From Bradyrhizobium lablabi (GTDB lineage Bacteria > Pseudomonadota > Alphaproteobacteria > Rhizobiales > Xanthobacteraceae): a DNA stretch of 64,000 bases. Within the stretch, counting starts at the first letter, position 1. Every line of letters starts with the position of its first letter. A program made the translations under genes and the position numbers. The notes beneath the pieces were generated by a model. It saw nothing but the letters and a program-made list of their open reading frames with translations, did no database searches and was not told the DNA's origin. The stretch is from NCBI RefSeq assembly GCF_018129385.1, contig NZ_JAFCLN010000016.1, positions 62,001 to 126,000 on the forward strand, in the 5' to 3' direction. This document shows, in pieces, positions 9,130 through 18,136 of this stretch.

Positions 9130-10296
9130 TCAGCCCGCCTTCTCGGCGCGCTTCCATTGATTGTTTGAACGCCCCAGCAGATCGCCGGCGATCATGTTCT
9201 TGTGGATCTGGATCGTGCCGCCATAGATCGATCCTCCGCGAACTTCGGCGTAGCGTTGGGCGAGCGGGAATTCCTTCATGTAGCCATTGGCGCCATGGAT
9301 CTGGAGCGCATCGTCGCAGATCTCGCGCGCCGCCTGCGCGGTATAGACCTTGGCGACGGATACCTCGCTGCGGCTCGGCAGGCCATGGCCGGCATTCGAT
9401 GCCGCCCTGTAGGTCAGGAGCTGGGCGGCCTCGAGCTTCACCTTCATGTCGGCCAGCATCCATTGCAGGCCCTGGAACTCCGCGATCTCGCGGCCGAACT
9501 GACGCCTTTCCTTCGCGTAAGCTACCGCGAGTTCGAACGAAGCCTGCGCCGATCCGAGCATACGGGCGATGCTCCCAAGCCGTTCAGCGTTATAGACGCT
9601 GATGAGCCGCCCGAATGCGTTGCCGTCCAGCAGCACATTCTGCGCAGGCACGCGGCAGTCGTCGAAGAAGAGCTCGAACAGCCTCTCATCTGCCATGTTG
9701 GTTCCACCCTTGCTGTGAGAGAAACCCGGCGCGTCATGCGGCACGATCACTGCTCCGATATCGGAAGGCTTTCCCGTGCTGCCGAAGCGGCAATAGGTGA
9801 GCGTGTAGCTGTTGTGGTCGACGAAACTGACAAACTGCTTCTTGCCGTTCAACACGACGGCGTCTTTACCGTCGTGACGGGCAGCGGTTTTCATCGCCGT
9901 CGCAGCCGATCCGGCCTCCGGCTCCGTGATGCCGATGCTCACTCCGAACTCGCCGCGACAGACGCCACCGACGAAGAACGACTTTTGCTGCGGTGTCCCG
10001 AGTTCGAGGATGGCCCCAATGGCGCCGGTCGAGCTGCGATGCGCCAGCGCGCCGACGATGGAGGCGCAGGATTGCAGCTTCTGGATGACGAGAAGCGTGT
10101 CGAGCAGGGGCAGGCCGGCTCCGCCATACTCCTCCGGCATGTTGAGGCCGAGGAGTCCCGCCTCGGCCATCTTCCTCCGCAACCGCGCAATGCCTTCGCG
10201 GCTGTGATCAGAAGCCAGTTGCCTGAGCGATCGTTGATAATGCTCGCCAGCGTGATCGATGAGCTCGCGCTGCCGATCGGTCAGTTGAAAGTCCAT
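9130..10296 (-). CDS. Acyl-CoA dehydrogenase
   Basis: A 388-residue FAD flavoenzyme expected to introduce an alpha,beta double bond into an acyl-CoA and pass electrons to ETF. Family motifs: the N-terminal helical domain with the LNMPEEYGGAGL segment, GVSIGITEPEAGS for FAD/substrate contacts, and C-terminal EVRGGSIYGGTIQIHKN. At the position where short/medium-chain enzymes have the base glutamate (YEGT) this protein has Gly (YGGT). That resembles isovaleryl/long-chain-type enzymes, which place the base elsewhere. It lies 3 nt after the biotin carrier and 4 nt before the rhodanese, so it is one operon. Confidence 0.92.
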   Translation of the reverse strand: MDFQLTDRQRELIDHAGEHYQRSLRQLASDHSREGIARLRRKMAEAGLLGLNMPEEYGGAGLPLLDTLLVIQKLQSCASIVGALAHRSSTGAIGAILELGTPQQKSFFVGGVCRGEFGVSIGITEPEAGSAATAMKTAARHDGKDAVVLNGKKQFVSFVDHNSYTLTYCRFGSTGKPSDIGAVIVPHDAPGFSHSKGGTNMADERLFELFFDDCRVPAQNVLLDGNAFGRLISVYNAERLGSIARMLGSAQASFELAVAYAKERRQFGREIAEFQGLQWMLADMKVKLEAAQLLTYRAASNAGHGLPSRSEVSVAKVYTAQAAREICDDALQIHGANGYMKEFPLAQRYAEVRGGSIYGGTIQIHKNMIAGDLLGRSNNQWKRAEKAG

Positions 10297-10299
10297 GGA

Positions 10300-10548
10300 T
10301 CACTCCTTGATCCTCGCCAGAACCTGGCCGACGGCGATAACATCGCCGGCGGAGACGCAAAGCTCGGCGAGCACTCCCTCACCCGTGCTATCAACCGGGA
10401 TTTCCATCTTCATCGATTCGATCACCAGGATCGTCTCGCCAGCCGAGACCCGAGCCCCCTGCTCGACCAGAATCTCGAACACAACACCGGCGATCTCCGT
10501 CTTGATCTCTATCGACACAATTTCCCCCGGGGGTAACACTGTCTGCAT
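10300..10548 (-). CDS. Stand-alone biotin carboxyl carrier protein
   Basis: An 82-residue single biotinyl domain. The biotinylation motif is ESMKMEI (lysine 47), with the mirror half around GVLAELCVSAGDVIAVGQVLARI. The carrier is far shorter than the 150-residue AccB and has no Pro/Ala linker. It is the first gene of the operon with acyl-CoA dehydrogenase and rhodanese. The biotin carboxylase at 14476-15825 stops at 449 residues without a carrier domain, so this peptide most likely supplies the mobile biotin for that carboxylase and the transferase at 10652-12187. ATG at 10548 gives a protein beginning directly with the domain. Confidence 0.85.
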   Translation of the reverse strand: MQTVLPPGEIVSIEIKTEIAGVVFEILVEQGARVSAGETILVIESMKMEIPVDSTGEGVLAELCVSAGDVIAVGQVLARIKE

Positions 10549-10602
10549 CAGTAGCTGACAATTTTGATCTTTGTCTAGATCATATTCCCCATATTGTTCC
10601 CC

Positions 10603-10631
10603 TTGATATACATACAATGTCGTTGTATTGC
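10603..10631. promoter_or_regulatory. Palindrome ATACAA-N5-TTGTAT in a divergent promoter
   Basis: A perfect 6-bp inverted repeat, ATACAATGTCGTTGTAT (10612-10628), lies in the 103-bp region between the divergent carrier and carboxyltransferase genes. It sits between a possible -35 TTGATA (10603) and -10 TATTGC (10626), spacer 17, for the rightward operon. The ATACAAT core matches the half-site repeated in front of the MocR gene, suggesting a shared regulator. The promoter assignment is weaker than the palindrome itself. Confidence 0.45.
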
Positions 10632-10651
10632 ACCCACAATGAGAGGATCGC

Positions 10652-12187
10652 ATGGATAAAGCGACCGAGGAGGAGCTTGCGGAGAGGCGACGGGTTGCCC
10701 GGCTCATGGGCGGCCCGGAGGCTCTTGAGCGTCTGCACGCCGCGGGAAAGCGGAGCGCGCGCGAACGTATAGACCTGCTGCTCGACGAAGGGAGTTTCCA
10801 GGAGATCGGAATCCAGGGCCGCAGCCAGCATCCCGGCCTGCGCGATCGGACCCCGGCGGACGGTCTTGTGGCGGGGTCGGGGCGGATCGACGGGCGCATC
10901 GTCTACGTGGTGTCCGAAGATGCGACGGTTCTCGCCGGCACCCGCGGGCGGGTAGCGGAGGCAAAGATCGCGCGAATTCGCGAGCTCGCCCTTGCGCATC
11001 GCAAACCCTTCATCGCCTTGCAGGAGGCTGGCGCCGGGCGTTTCCAGGAGAGCAACGGTGCGGTCGCCGCGGGTATGGGCGTGCGCTTTCGCGAGCACTT
11101 TCTGCTCTCGGGGGTGGTGCCACAGGTGGCGGGCCTGATGGGCGCCTGTTTCGGAGGACCGTCCTTCACGGCCGCGCAATCCGATTTCGTCACCATCACA
11201 CGAACCGGCTTCATGGGGATGTCGGGCCCGGCCGTGGTGCGGGTCGGCATTGGCCTCGACGTCAGCGCCGAGGAGATCGGCGGCGCCGACAAGGTGGCGA
11301 CAGAGCGCGGCCTCGCCGACCATCTCGGCGAGACGGATGCCGACAGCATCGCCGCGATCCGCGAGGTGCTGTCCTATTTTCCGTCGAGCAGCGACGAGTA
11401 TCCGCCGGTCCGCCCGCCGAGCCCCGCGCCCGGCGACACCGAAGAGGGGCAGCGCGAGATCACGGCCCTCGTGTCCGACAATCATCGGCGCGCCTATGAC
11501 ATGCGCAAGCTGCTGCGCCTCATCGTCGATGACGGCAAGCTCACGCCGTACAAGGAGAGCTATGGCCCGAATCTGATCACAGCGTGGGCGCGGATCGGGG
11601 GGCGTGCGGTCGGCCTCGTAGCGAACCAGCCGATGCAGCTCGCCGGCGCGCTCGACGAGAAGGCGGCCGTCAAGGCGCGGCGGTTCATCGACGTCTGCGA
11701 CGCCTTCCACATCCCGATTGTTTCGTTGATCGACTGTCCCGGCTTCCTGGTTGGCCCGGATATCGAGGATCGGCGCATGGTCGTGCTGGCTTCGCAATTG
11801 CTGAATTCGATCGTCAGCGCAACCGTCCCAAAAGTCACCATCATCCTGCGTAAGGCGATCGGGCTTGCCTATATCGCGCTCGGCGGCAAGTCGACCAAGC
11901 CGGACCGTATCGTGGCCTGGCCGACGGCGCGGTTCGACGTGATGGGCACCGCAGCCGGCGTCGAACTCGTCCACGGCAAGGAAATTGCCAAGGCGTCCGA
12001 TCCGGTGGCGAAGCGGGCGGAGATCCTCAAGAAGGTCGAAGCGGAATCCTCTGCTTATCTCGCTGCCGAGATGGCACTGATCGACGACGTCATCCATCCG
12101 ACCGAAACGCGCCAAGTCATCATTCATGCCCTGGACTGCACAGCCGATCGCGTCGTGCCCGGCTTCAAGCGGCGGATCATGCCGTGA
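10652..12187 (+). CDS. Acyl-CoA carboxylase carboxyltransferase (beta) subunit
   Basis: The 511-residue product is a biotin-dependent carboxyltransferase of the propionyl/methylcrotonyl-CoA carboxylase type with both crotonase-like halves. The N-terminal half opens with LHAAGKRSARERIDLLLDEGSF; the C-terminal half carries LIDCPGFLVGPDIEDR and VTIILRKAIGLAYIALGG. It transfers CO2 from carboxybiotin to an acyl-CoA. It begins the rightward operon and its stop overlaps the GTG of the next gene by 4 nt. Substrate specificity (propionyl-, methylcrotonyl-, geranyl- or another acyl-CoA) cannot be settled by reading. Confidence 0.92.
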   Translation: MDKATEEELAERRRVARLMGGPEALERLHAAGKRSARERIDLLLDEGSFQEIGIQGRSQHPGLRDRTPADGLVAGSGRIDGRIVYVVSEDATVLAGTRGRVAEAKIARIRELALAHRKPFIALQEAGAGRFQESNGAVAAGMGVRFREHFLLSGVVPQVAGLMGACFGGPSFTAAQSDFVTITRTGFMGMSGPAVVRVGIGLDVSAEEIGGADKVATERGLADHLGETDADSIAAIREVLSYFPSSSDEYPPVRPPSPAPGDTEEGQREITALVSDNHRRAYDMRKLLRLIVDDGKLTPYKESYGPNLITAWARIGGRAVGLVANQPMQLAGALDEKAAVKARRFIDVCDAFHIPIVSLIDCPGFLVGPDIEDRRMVVLASQLLNSIVSATVPKVTIILRKAIGLAYIALGGKSTKPDRIVAWPTARFDVMGTAAGVELVHGKEIAKASDPVAKRAEILKKVEAESSAYLAAEMALIDDVIHPTETRQVIIHALDCTADRVVPGFKRRIMP

Positions 12188-13761
12188 TGGACAGGGCAAA
12201 GGACGCGCTGGAAGTCGATGTCGTCGTGGTCGGCCTCGGTGCCGCGGGAGCCGCCGCGGCCATCGCGGCGCACGATGCCGGAGCCCAAGTCGCCGTCTTC
12301 GAGAAGATGCCCGATCCGGGCGGCCTCTCAATCGTATCGGCAGGCGGGATTCGTATCGCCTTCGATGCCGATGCCGCCTTCGACTATCTCAAGGCGACCT
12401 GCGGCGGACGGACTCCGCATGACCTTCTGCGCGTGCTTGCCGACGGCATGACGCAGGTCTCCGACTGGGTGCGCGCTCTCGCCGACGTGAGCAGAGCCAC
12501 CGTGAAGGTCACGCCGGCAAGAGGGAATTATCCGCTGCCAGGTTCCGAGGCGCTCGGTTACTGCGAGGTGGCGGAAGTCCCGGCGATCGAAGGTGCCGCT
12601 TCCTTCCACGCGGTGCGTGGGATTCGGCCGGGATGCCGGCTGTTCAAGGTCTTGGAAGACAATCTACGGGCTCGCCACATTGCCGTCCGCCTGGGACATC
12701 CGGTCCGGCGCTTGATTCGCGAGGGATCCACGGTCAGTGGGGTCGTGGTCGAGGCGGACGGACAGGAGCGTCGTGTTCGCGCGCGACGCGGCGTCATTCT
12801 CGCCTGTGGCGGCTTCGAGGCGAATTCCGAAATGAAGCGGAACTTCTTTCAGGCCGATCCCGTGATCCCCGCTTCGTTCCTCGGGAATACGGGTGACGGC
12901 ATCGCCATGGCTCAGGAGGTCGGGGCCGCGCTCTGGCATATGTGGCACTATCACGGACCCTACGGCTTCCGTCATCCGGACCCTTCCTATCCGTACGGTC
13001 TGTATCTCAAGGCGATACCGATGTGGCATCCGGGACATCCGGAGAGCACTTCGGATCTCGGGGTCGTCGACCAGCAGGGACGTCCCGCCGGGGGCAAGCA
13101 ACTCCCGCGGCTCGCCTGGATTCTCCTCGACAAGACCGGGCGCCGCTTCATGGACGAATATCCGCCCTATCCCGGCGATTTCGGCGTTCGTCCGCTCGAT
13201 CTCTACGATTCGAAAGCCCAGGACTTTCCCCGCATCCCTGCGCATATTGTCTTCGACGAGAACGGCCGCCGGATGTATCCACTAGGGCGCTGTGCGATCA
13301 ACGGGCGCGACGGCTGGTACGAATGGAGCGCCGACAATTACCGGGAAATCGAACTCGGCTTCTTCCGGCGGTTCGATAGTTGGGATGCCCTCGCACAAGG
13401 AATCGGAGTCGATCCCGGCATCCTGAAGGAAGAGATCGCGACCTGGAACCGTGCCTGCGCAGCCGGCGACGATGAGGCCTTCGGCCGGCGCTCCGACACA
13501 ATGGTCCCGCTCGATACGCCGCCCTTCTATGTCGGACAGGTCTGGCCGCTGGTCATCAACACGCAAGGCGGCCCGGTCCACAATGTCCGGCAGGAAGTCC
13601 TCAACCCCTTCGGCGAGGCGATCCCCGGCCTCTATGCCGCCGGTGAATTGGGATCGGTGTTCGGCCATCTCTATCTCAGCGGCGGCAACCTGGCCGAGTG
13701 CATGATCGGCGGACGCATTGCCGGCCGCGAGGCCGCAAAGCGGGAGCCGATCCGTGCCTGA
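12184..13761 (+). CDS. FAD-dependent dehydrogenase, fumarate reductase/KstD-like flavoprotein
   Basis: A 525-residue FAD protein with a Rossmann ADP-binding motif at the extreme N-terminus (VVGLGAAGAAAAIAAHDAGA), the VILACGGFEAN segment typical of FrdA/3-ketosteroid dehydrogenase-like enzymes, and a C-terminal FAD-contacting GLYAAGELGSVFGHLYLSGG. It probably catalyses reduction of, or desaturation next to, a carbonyl or carboxyl group in the pathway intermediate. GTG at 12184 overlaps the carboxyltransferase stop (GTGA), and an ATG follows one codon later. It is a soluble single-chain form: no haem or iron-sulfur partner is nearby. Confidence 0.85.
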   Translation: MMDRAKDALEVDVVVVGLGAAGAAAAIAAHDAGAQVAVFEKMPDPGGLSIVSAGGIRIAFDADAAFDYLKATCGGRTPHDLLRVLADGMTQVSDWVRALADVSRATVKVTPARGNYPLPGSEALGYCEVAEVPAIEGAASFHAVRGIRPGCRLFKVLEDNLRARHIAVRLGHPVRRLIREGSTVSGVVVEADGQERRVRARRGVILACGGFEANSEMKRNFFQADPVIPASFLGNTGDGIAMAQEVGAALWHMWHYHGPYGFRHPDPSYPYGLYLKAIPMWHPGHPESTSDLGVVDQQGRPAGGKQLPRLAWILLDKTGRRFMDEYPPYPGDFGVRPLDLYDSKAQDFPRIPAHIVFDENGRRMYPLGRCAINGRDGWYEWSADNYREIELGFFRRFDSWDALAQGIGVDPGILKEEIATWNRACAAGDDEAFGRRSDTMVPLDTPPFYVGQVWPLVINTQGGPVHNVRQEVLNPFGEAIPGLYAAGELGSVFGHLYLSGGNLAECMIGGRIAGREAAKREPIRA

Positions 13762-14479
13762 GGTCCTCGTCGATGATAGCGGCGCGGTGCGCCGATTGGT
13801 GCTGAACCGGCCGGACAAACGGAACGCGCTGGATCACCGTACGATCGAAGCCCTGCTTTCCGAATTCGAGCAAGCTGAAAGGGACGAGACGGTCAACGTT
13901 GTCGTGCTTGCAGGCTCGGGTGCCGGCTTCTCGGCCGGAGCCGACTTGCGCGAAGCGAGCGGTCTCAAGGATGCGAGGGCGATCGCCCATCATGCGGAGT
14001 TGATGTCGCGCCTTCTGCTTGCGCCCTGGCAACTCAGCAAGCCCGTCATCGCCGAAGTCCATGGTTTCGCGTTCGGGGCAGGCTTCGGCCTGACGCTCTC
14101 TTGCGACATGGCATTGTGCTCGGACGACGCGATCCTGTCCTTCCCCGAAATCCGCCACGGCATGCTGCCGGCTCTCGTAGCTCCTCCTCTGCTGCGCCGC
14201 GTCGGTTACGCGCGCGCCTTCGAGATCCTCGCCACGGCCAAGCCGGTCTCGGCAGAAGCCGCGATGAGGCTCGGCCTCGTGAAGGCAGTGCCGCAGGCCA
14301 CGCTCCGCGCCGAGACGACTGCCTTGGCCGATACGCTCGCCGCCTCCGGGACGGTCCTGCGGTCACTGAAGGAGCTACTGCGTGCCATCTCGGACGCCGA
14401 CATGCTCGCCGCGGCCGCGATCGCGAAGGACGCCAACGTCACCGGAAAGCTACGGCGTCTTGCGGAAGAGACAGCATGA
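13754..14479 (+). CDS. Enoyl-CoA hydratase/isomerase family protein
   Basis: A 241-residue crotonase-fold protein. The GTG at 13754 is preferred because it overlaps the upstream stop and gives VPEVLVDDSGAVRRLVLNRP, the normal start of the fold; starting at 13718 adds 12 unrelated residues. Oxyanion-hole segments are visible (GSGAGFSAGADLREAS and HGFAFGAGFGLTLSCDMAL). The first catalytic Glu position, usually in the region after EVHG, reads F/A-rich, so exact chemistry (hydration, isomerisation or ring opening) is uncertain. It is coupled by ATGA overlap to the biotin carboxylase gene. Confidence 0.88.
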   Translation: MPEVLVDDSGAVRRLVLNRPDKRNALDHRTIEALLSEFEQAERDETVNVVVLAGSGAGFSAGADLREASGLKDARAIAHHAELMSRLLLAPWQLSKPVIAEVHGFAFGAGFGLTLSCDMALCSDDAILSFPEIRHGMLPALVAPPLLRRVGYARAFEILATAKPVSAEAAMRLGLVKAVPQATLRAETTALADTLAASGTVLRSLKELLRAISDADMLAAAAIAKDANVTGKLRRLAEETA

Positions 14480-15825
14480 AACGACCATTCCACAAGGTAC
14501 TGGTCGCCAATCGCGGCGCCGCCGCATCCCGGATCATTCGCGCGCTCGGCGAGTTCGACATTGCATCCGTCGCGATATTCTCGGAAGCCGACGCGAAAGC
14601 GCCGTATCTGGAGGCGGCGACCGAGGCTTTCTGCATCGGCGCTGCACCCGCGCGCGAAAGCTATTTGCGGGCCGACAAGATCATCGCCATCGCCCGCGAA
14701 AGGGGAGCGGATGCCATCCATCCCGGCTATGGCTTCCTGTCAGAGAACGCCGCCTTCGCCCATGCGGTCACGGCCGCCGGAATGACTTTCATCGGTCCGT
14801 CGCCGCGATGGATCGAGGCGATGGGCCACAAGACCGAGGCTCGCGATCTGATGCGCCACCACGGGATGCCCGTGGCCGCCGGCTCGGAGCTGCTGCGTGA
14901 GGGAGGCGACATCGCCGCCGCCGCTCGACAGATCGGTTATCCCGTCCTCGTCAAGCCCGCCCTCGGCGGTGGCGGCATCGGGATGATCGTCGCCGAGGAC
15001 GAGGCCAGTCTGTCCCGCGGCGTCGAACGTGCGCGCTCGCTCGCCACCCGCAGCTTCGGCAACGGCCAGGTTTATCTCGAGCGCTATCTCGCGCGGCCGC
15101 GTCACATCGAGTTCCAGCTCCTGGCCGATAAATACGGGACCGCGCGTCATCTCTTCGAGCGAGATTGCTCGCTCCAGCGCCGGCATCAGAAGGTCGTCGA
15201 GGAGGCACCCGCTCCGGCGCTTCCCCGCAATCCGCTCCGCGCCGTCGCCGATGTCGCGACGGGCATCCTGGCTCGGCTCGGCTACGACAATATCGGCACG
15301 GTCGAGATGCTGCGGGCCGATGACGGCAGCTTCTCCTTCCTCGAGATGAATACCCGTCTTCAGGTCGAGCATGCCGTCACCGAGATGGTCACCGGCATCG
15401 ACATCGTGAAGGCGCAGATCCGCCTCGCTGCCGGCACGGCGATCTCCGATGTCCTGCCGAGGGAGATCGCCCTCGACGGCCATGCCGTCGAGGCACGCAT
15501 CTACGCCGAAGATCCGCAAAGCTTCATGCCCTCGCCCGGGCGGCTCGAGCATTTCCGGCCCTGCTCGCCGAAATCAGGATTGAGGATCGAGACCGGCTAT
15601 GCGACGGGCTGCGAGGTTACGCCCTTCTACGACCCGATGCTGGCCAAGGTCATCGCGCATGGCGCCACCCGCGACGAGGCGCTCGACACTCTCGCGAAGG
15701 CTCTTGCGGATTTCGAGGTCCAGGGCGTGAAGACCAATATCCCGTTCATCCTGCGCGCGCTTCGCCACAGTCCTTTCCGCGCGGGCGCGGTTCATACCGG
15801 TCTTGCGGCCGAAATCGCCAACTGA
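14476..15825 (+). CDS. Biotin carboxylase subunit of acyl-CoA carboxylase (no carrier domain)
   Basis: The 449-residue product starts MKRPFHKVLVANRGAAASRI at an ATG overlapping the previous stop (ATGA). It carries the ATP-grasp glycine loop KPALGGGGIGM, ERDCSLQRRHQKVVEEAPAP and FLEMNTRLQVEHAVTE, all hallmarks of biotin carboxylase. It ends shortly after the C-terminal biotin carboxylase domain (TNIPFILRALRH), at AccC length. The roughly 200-residue BT/BCCP extension normal in propionyl- or methylcrotonyl-CoA carboxylase alpha subunits is absent. It therefore needs a separate carrier, and the 82-residue protein at 10300-10548 is the obvious candidate. Confidence 0.93.
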   Translation: MKRPFHKVLVANRGAAASRIIRALGEFDIASVAIFSEADAKAPYLEAATEAFCIGAAPARESYLRADKIIAIARERGADAIHPGYGFLSENAAFAHAVTAAGMTFIGPSPRWIEAMGHKTEARDLMRHHGMPVAAGSELLREGGDIAAAARQIGYPVLVKPALGGGGIGMIVAEDEASLSRGVERARSLATRSFGNGQVYLERYLARPRHIEFQLLADKYGTARHLFERDCSLQRRHQKVVEEAPAPALPRNPLRAVADVATGILARLGYDNIGTVEMLRADDGSFSFLEMNTRLQVEHAVTEMVTGIDIVKAQIRLAAGTAISDVLPREIALDGHAVEARIYAEDPQSFMPSPGRLEHFRPCSPKSGLRIETGYATGCEVTPFYDPMLAKVIAHGATRDEALDTLAKALADFEVQGVKTNIPFILRALRHSPFRAGAVHTGLAAEIAN

Positions 15826-15835
15826 GGAGGCACCG

Positions 15836-17005
15836 ATGACGAGAGAAAGCCAATTGGAGGATCGCGAGCCCGTTATCGTGGAGGCCGTCAGGACGGCGGT
15901 CGGACGGCGCGGCGGAGCATTGCGGGAATGGCATGCGGCTGCCCTGCTTGCGGAGACCCTGAAAGCGATCGTGGCCCGTAGCGGAGTGCCGGCCACGCGG
16001 ATCGACGATGTCGTGGCAGGTTGCGCGACGCAGGTCGGTGAGCAAGCCGGAAATGTCGGGCGCACGGCGCTTCTCATGGCCGGCTTTCCGGTCACCGTGC
16101 CGGGCATGACCGTGCAGCGCGCCTGCGGCTCCTCTCAACAAGCCGTGCATGTCGCCGACAACATGATCCGGAGCGGCGTCGCGGAAATCGTGATCGCCTG
16201 CGGCGTCGAGTTGATGTCGAAGACGCAAGGCGGGAACGAAGACACCAAATATGGTCGCCGTCATCCCGAAGAGCTGGTGCGCCGCTTCTCGATGCCCTCC
16301 ATGGGCGAGGCAGCCGAGCGGATCGCTGACCGCTGGCAGCTTGATCGGGCCTACCTGGACGATCTGGCGCTGCGCAGTCACGCGCTCGCGGCCGAGGCGA
16401 CGCGAGAGGGTCGTTTCGACCGGCAGATCGTTCCCGTCGCCGCGGCCGACGGATCCACCCTCACGCGGGATGAGGGCATCCGGGCCGATGCCTCGCGCGA
16501 AAAGCTCGCCTCCCTGAAGACGGCCTTTCGCGAGAACGGCCGCGTCACGGCCGGAAATGCAAGCCAGGTTTCGGACGGGGCATCGGCAATTCTCGTCATG
16601 AGCGCGAGAGCGGCGCGTGAGTTCTCGCTCCGGCCCCGCGCCAGGCTCAAGGCGCAGGTGGTCGTCGGGGTCGATCCCGAACTGATGCTGACCGGCCCGA
16701 TTCCGGCGACGCAGGAGATCCTGAAGCGTTCAGGCCTCCTGCTGTCCGACATCGACCTGTTCGAGATCAACGAAGCCTTCGCGCCTATCCTCGGCTCCTG
16801 GCTCAAGGAGATCGAGCCGGATATCGAGCGTGTCAACGTGAATGGCGGCTCGATGGCGATCGGCCACCCGCTCGGATCGACCGGCGCGAGGTTGATGACG
16901 ATCATGATCGACGAACTGGAACGCCGCGGCGGCCGCTACGGGCTGCAATCGATGTGCTGCGGCGGCGGTCTCGGCACCGCGACCATTGTTGAGGCGTTGC
17001 AGTGA
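15836..17005 (+). CDS. Thiolase (acetyl-CoA C-acyltransferase)
   Basis: A 389-residue thiolase from the ATG at 15836, which is preceded by GAGGAGG. The acyl-accepting cysteine is in VQRACGSSQQAV, the active-site histidine in GGSMAIGHPLGSTGAR, and the second cysteine in SMCCGGGLGTATI. NEAFAP is also present. It would cleave a 3-oxoacyl-CoA with CoA to release acetyl- or propionyl-CoA, closing the pathway. It lies 10 nt after the biotin carboxylase gene in the same operon. Confidence 0.94.
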   Translation: MTRESQLEDREPVIVEAVRTAVGRRGGALREWHAAALLAETLKAIVARSGVPATRIDDVVAGCATQVGEQAGNVGRTALLMAGFPVTVPGMTVQRACGSSQQAVHVADNMIRSGVAEIVIACGVELMSKTQGGNEDTKYGRRHPEELVRRFSMPSMGEAAERIADRWQLDRAYLDDLALRSHALAAEATREGRFDRQIVPVAAADGSTLTRDEGIRADASREKLASLKTAFRENGRVTAGNASQVSDGASAILVMSARAAREFSLRPRARLKAQVVVGVDPELMLTGPIPATQEILKRSGLLLSDIDLFEINEAFAPILGSWLKEIEPDIERVNVNGGSMAIGHPLGSTGARLMTIMIDELERRGGRYGLQSMCCGGGLGTATIVEALQ

Positions 17006-17059
17006 GCGGGGTCGGCCACAGCGTGGCCGTGATGACGTCAACGGGGATTGGAGGACGGC

Positions 17060-17662
17060 ATGGGTAACAACAAGCGACCGCTTATCCTCGGGGTCGGCGG
17101 CACACCGCGCAACGGGTCGTCGACGGAACGCGCGCTCGCCGTATGTCTGGCGGCCGCTGCCGCGGAAGGCGCCGACACCGTCATGATCAGCGGCCCCGAC
17201 TTGATGCTGCCGATGTACAATCCCGGTCAGGCGCCGAATACGCCCGCGGCGGAACGGCTGATCGACCTCTATCGCCGTTGCGACGGCATCGTGATCGCGT
17301 CTCCCGCCTATCATGGTTCGCTGTCCGGCCTCGTGAAGAACGCACTCGATTACGCGGAGGAATTGCGCTCGTCCGAGCGCGTCTATTTCGACGGCGTCGC
17401 GATCGGGCTGATCGCCACCGCGGCCGGATGGCAGGCGACCGGACAGACGCTCGCGGCCCTGCGATCCATCGCACATGCGCTGCGGGGCTGGCCCACACCG
17501 ATGGGCGCGGCACTCAACACCGCGACGAAACTTTTCGACGATGCCGGCCAGTGCACCGATTTGTCCTCGCGCTTCCAGCTCGAAACGGTAGGCCAGCAGG
17601 TCGTGCGTTTTTCGCGGATGAGCGAGGCGGTGCTCCGCCTCGAGCAAGAAATCGTCCGATAG
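17060..17662 (+). CDS. NADPH-dependent FMN reductase family protein
   Basis: The 200-residue flavodoxin-fold protein has the phosphate-binding loop GVGGTPRNGSSTERAL at the N-terminus and the flavin-contacting SPAYHGSLSGLVKNALDY. It likely reduces FMN with NAD(P)H for a partner oxygenase or acts as a quinone/azo reductase. ATG at 17060 follows GGAGGACGGC, better than the TTG at 17048. It is 54 nt after the thiolase gene and probably in the same transcript. The following ABM-like protein could be a partner. Confidence 0.85.
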   Translation: MGNNKRPLILGVGGTPRNGSSTERALAVCLAAAAAEGADTVMISGPDLMLPMYNPGQAPNTPAAERLIDLYRRCDGIVIASPAYHGSLSGLVKNALDYAEELRSSERVYFDGVAIGLIATAAGWQATGQTLAALRSIAHALRGWPTPMGAALNTATKLFDDAGQCTDLSSRFQLETVGQQVVRFSRMSEAVLRLEQEIVR

Positions 17663-17767
17663 GGCGTGGGCGGAACGTCGATTTTTCGATCGCACGATGC
17701 TCGATCGGCCAAGCCATGATATTCGTCAATCATCGGCTTGCCCGATGCGGACTGAGAGGAGAGAGCC

Positions 17768-18118
17768 ATGTTCCTTCGTCTATACTGGAGCCGCCTGCAA
17801 CCGGGCGCCTGGGAGGCCGTGCACGATCTCTACCGGCGCGACTTCAGCAGGACGAACGTCCCGGGCCGTCTCGGCCGTTGGGTCACGCAGGACACCAACG
17901 ATCCCGACTGCATCATCACGGTGACGCTGTGGGAGGACCAGGCCGCGATCCAGGCCTGGGAATCCTCCGAGCAATACGCGCGCTCGATCGTCGCGATCCG
18001 CCCGCATCTTCTGGGGTCGCAGACCGTATCGCTTTGCGAAGTGAAGCTGGAATATCCGTCCGGCCTGCTCCAGGCCCTACAGCAAGCCGCCGAACGATTT
18101 CCCCTTTCGCCGGCGTGA
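17768..18118 (+). CDS. Small ABM-like (ferredoxin-fold) protein
   Basis: A 116-residue protein resembling antibiotic-biosynthesis-monooxygenase-like dimeric alpha/beta barrel proteins: a short beta strand start (MFLRLYWSRLQPG), then a helix and CIITVTLWEDQAAIQAWESSE, the usual damaging-fit segment of the fold. It has no cofactor motif. GAGAGGAGAGAGCC lies directly upstream of the ATG. It is 105 nt after the FMN reductase and could be the last gene of the catabolic operon. Function unknown; a cofactor-free monooxygenase or a decomposition/isomerase role is possible. Confidence 0.65.
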   Translation: MFLRLYWSRLQPGAWEAVHDLYRRDFSRTNVPGRLGRWVTQDTNDPDCIITVTLWEDQAAIQAWESSEQYARSIVAIRPHLLGSQTVSLCEVKLEYPSGLLQALQQAAERFPLSPA

Positions 18119-18136
18119 AGGCGGTAACCATGGTGG

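Noticed and set aside
10580..12331. 583-codon open frame on the minus strand
   Set aside because: It lies opposite the carboxyltransferase gene, which shows clear family motifs; no sign of a real protein.
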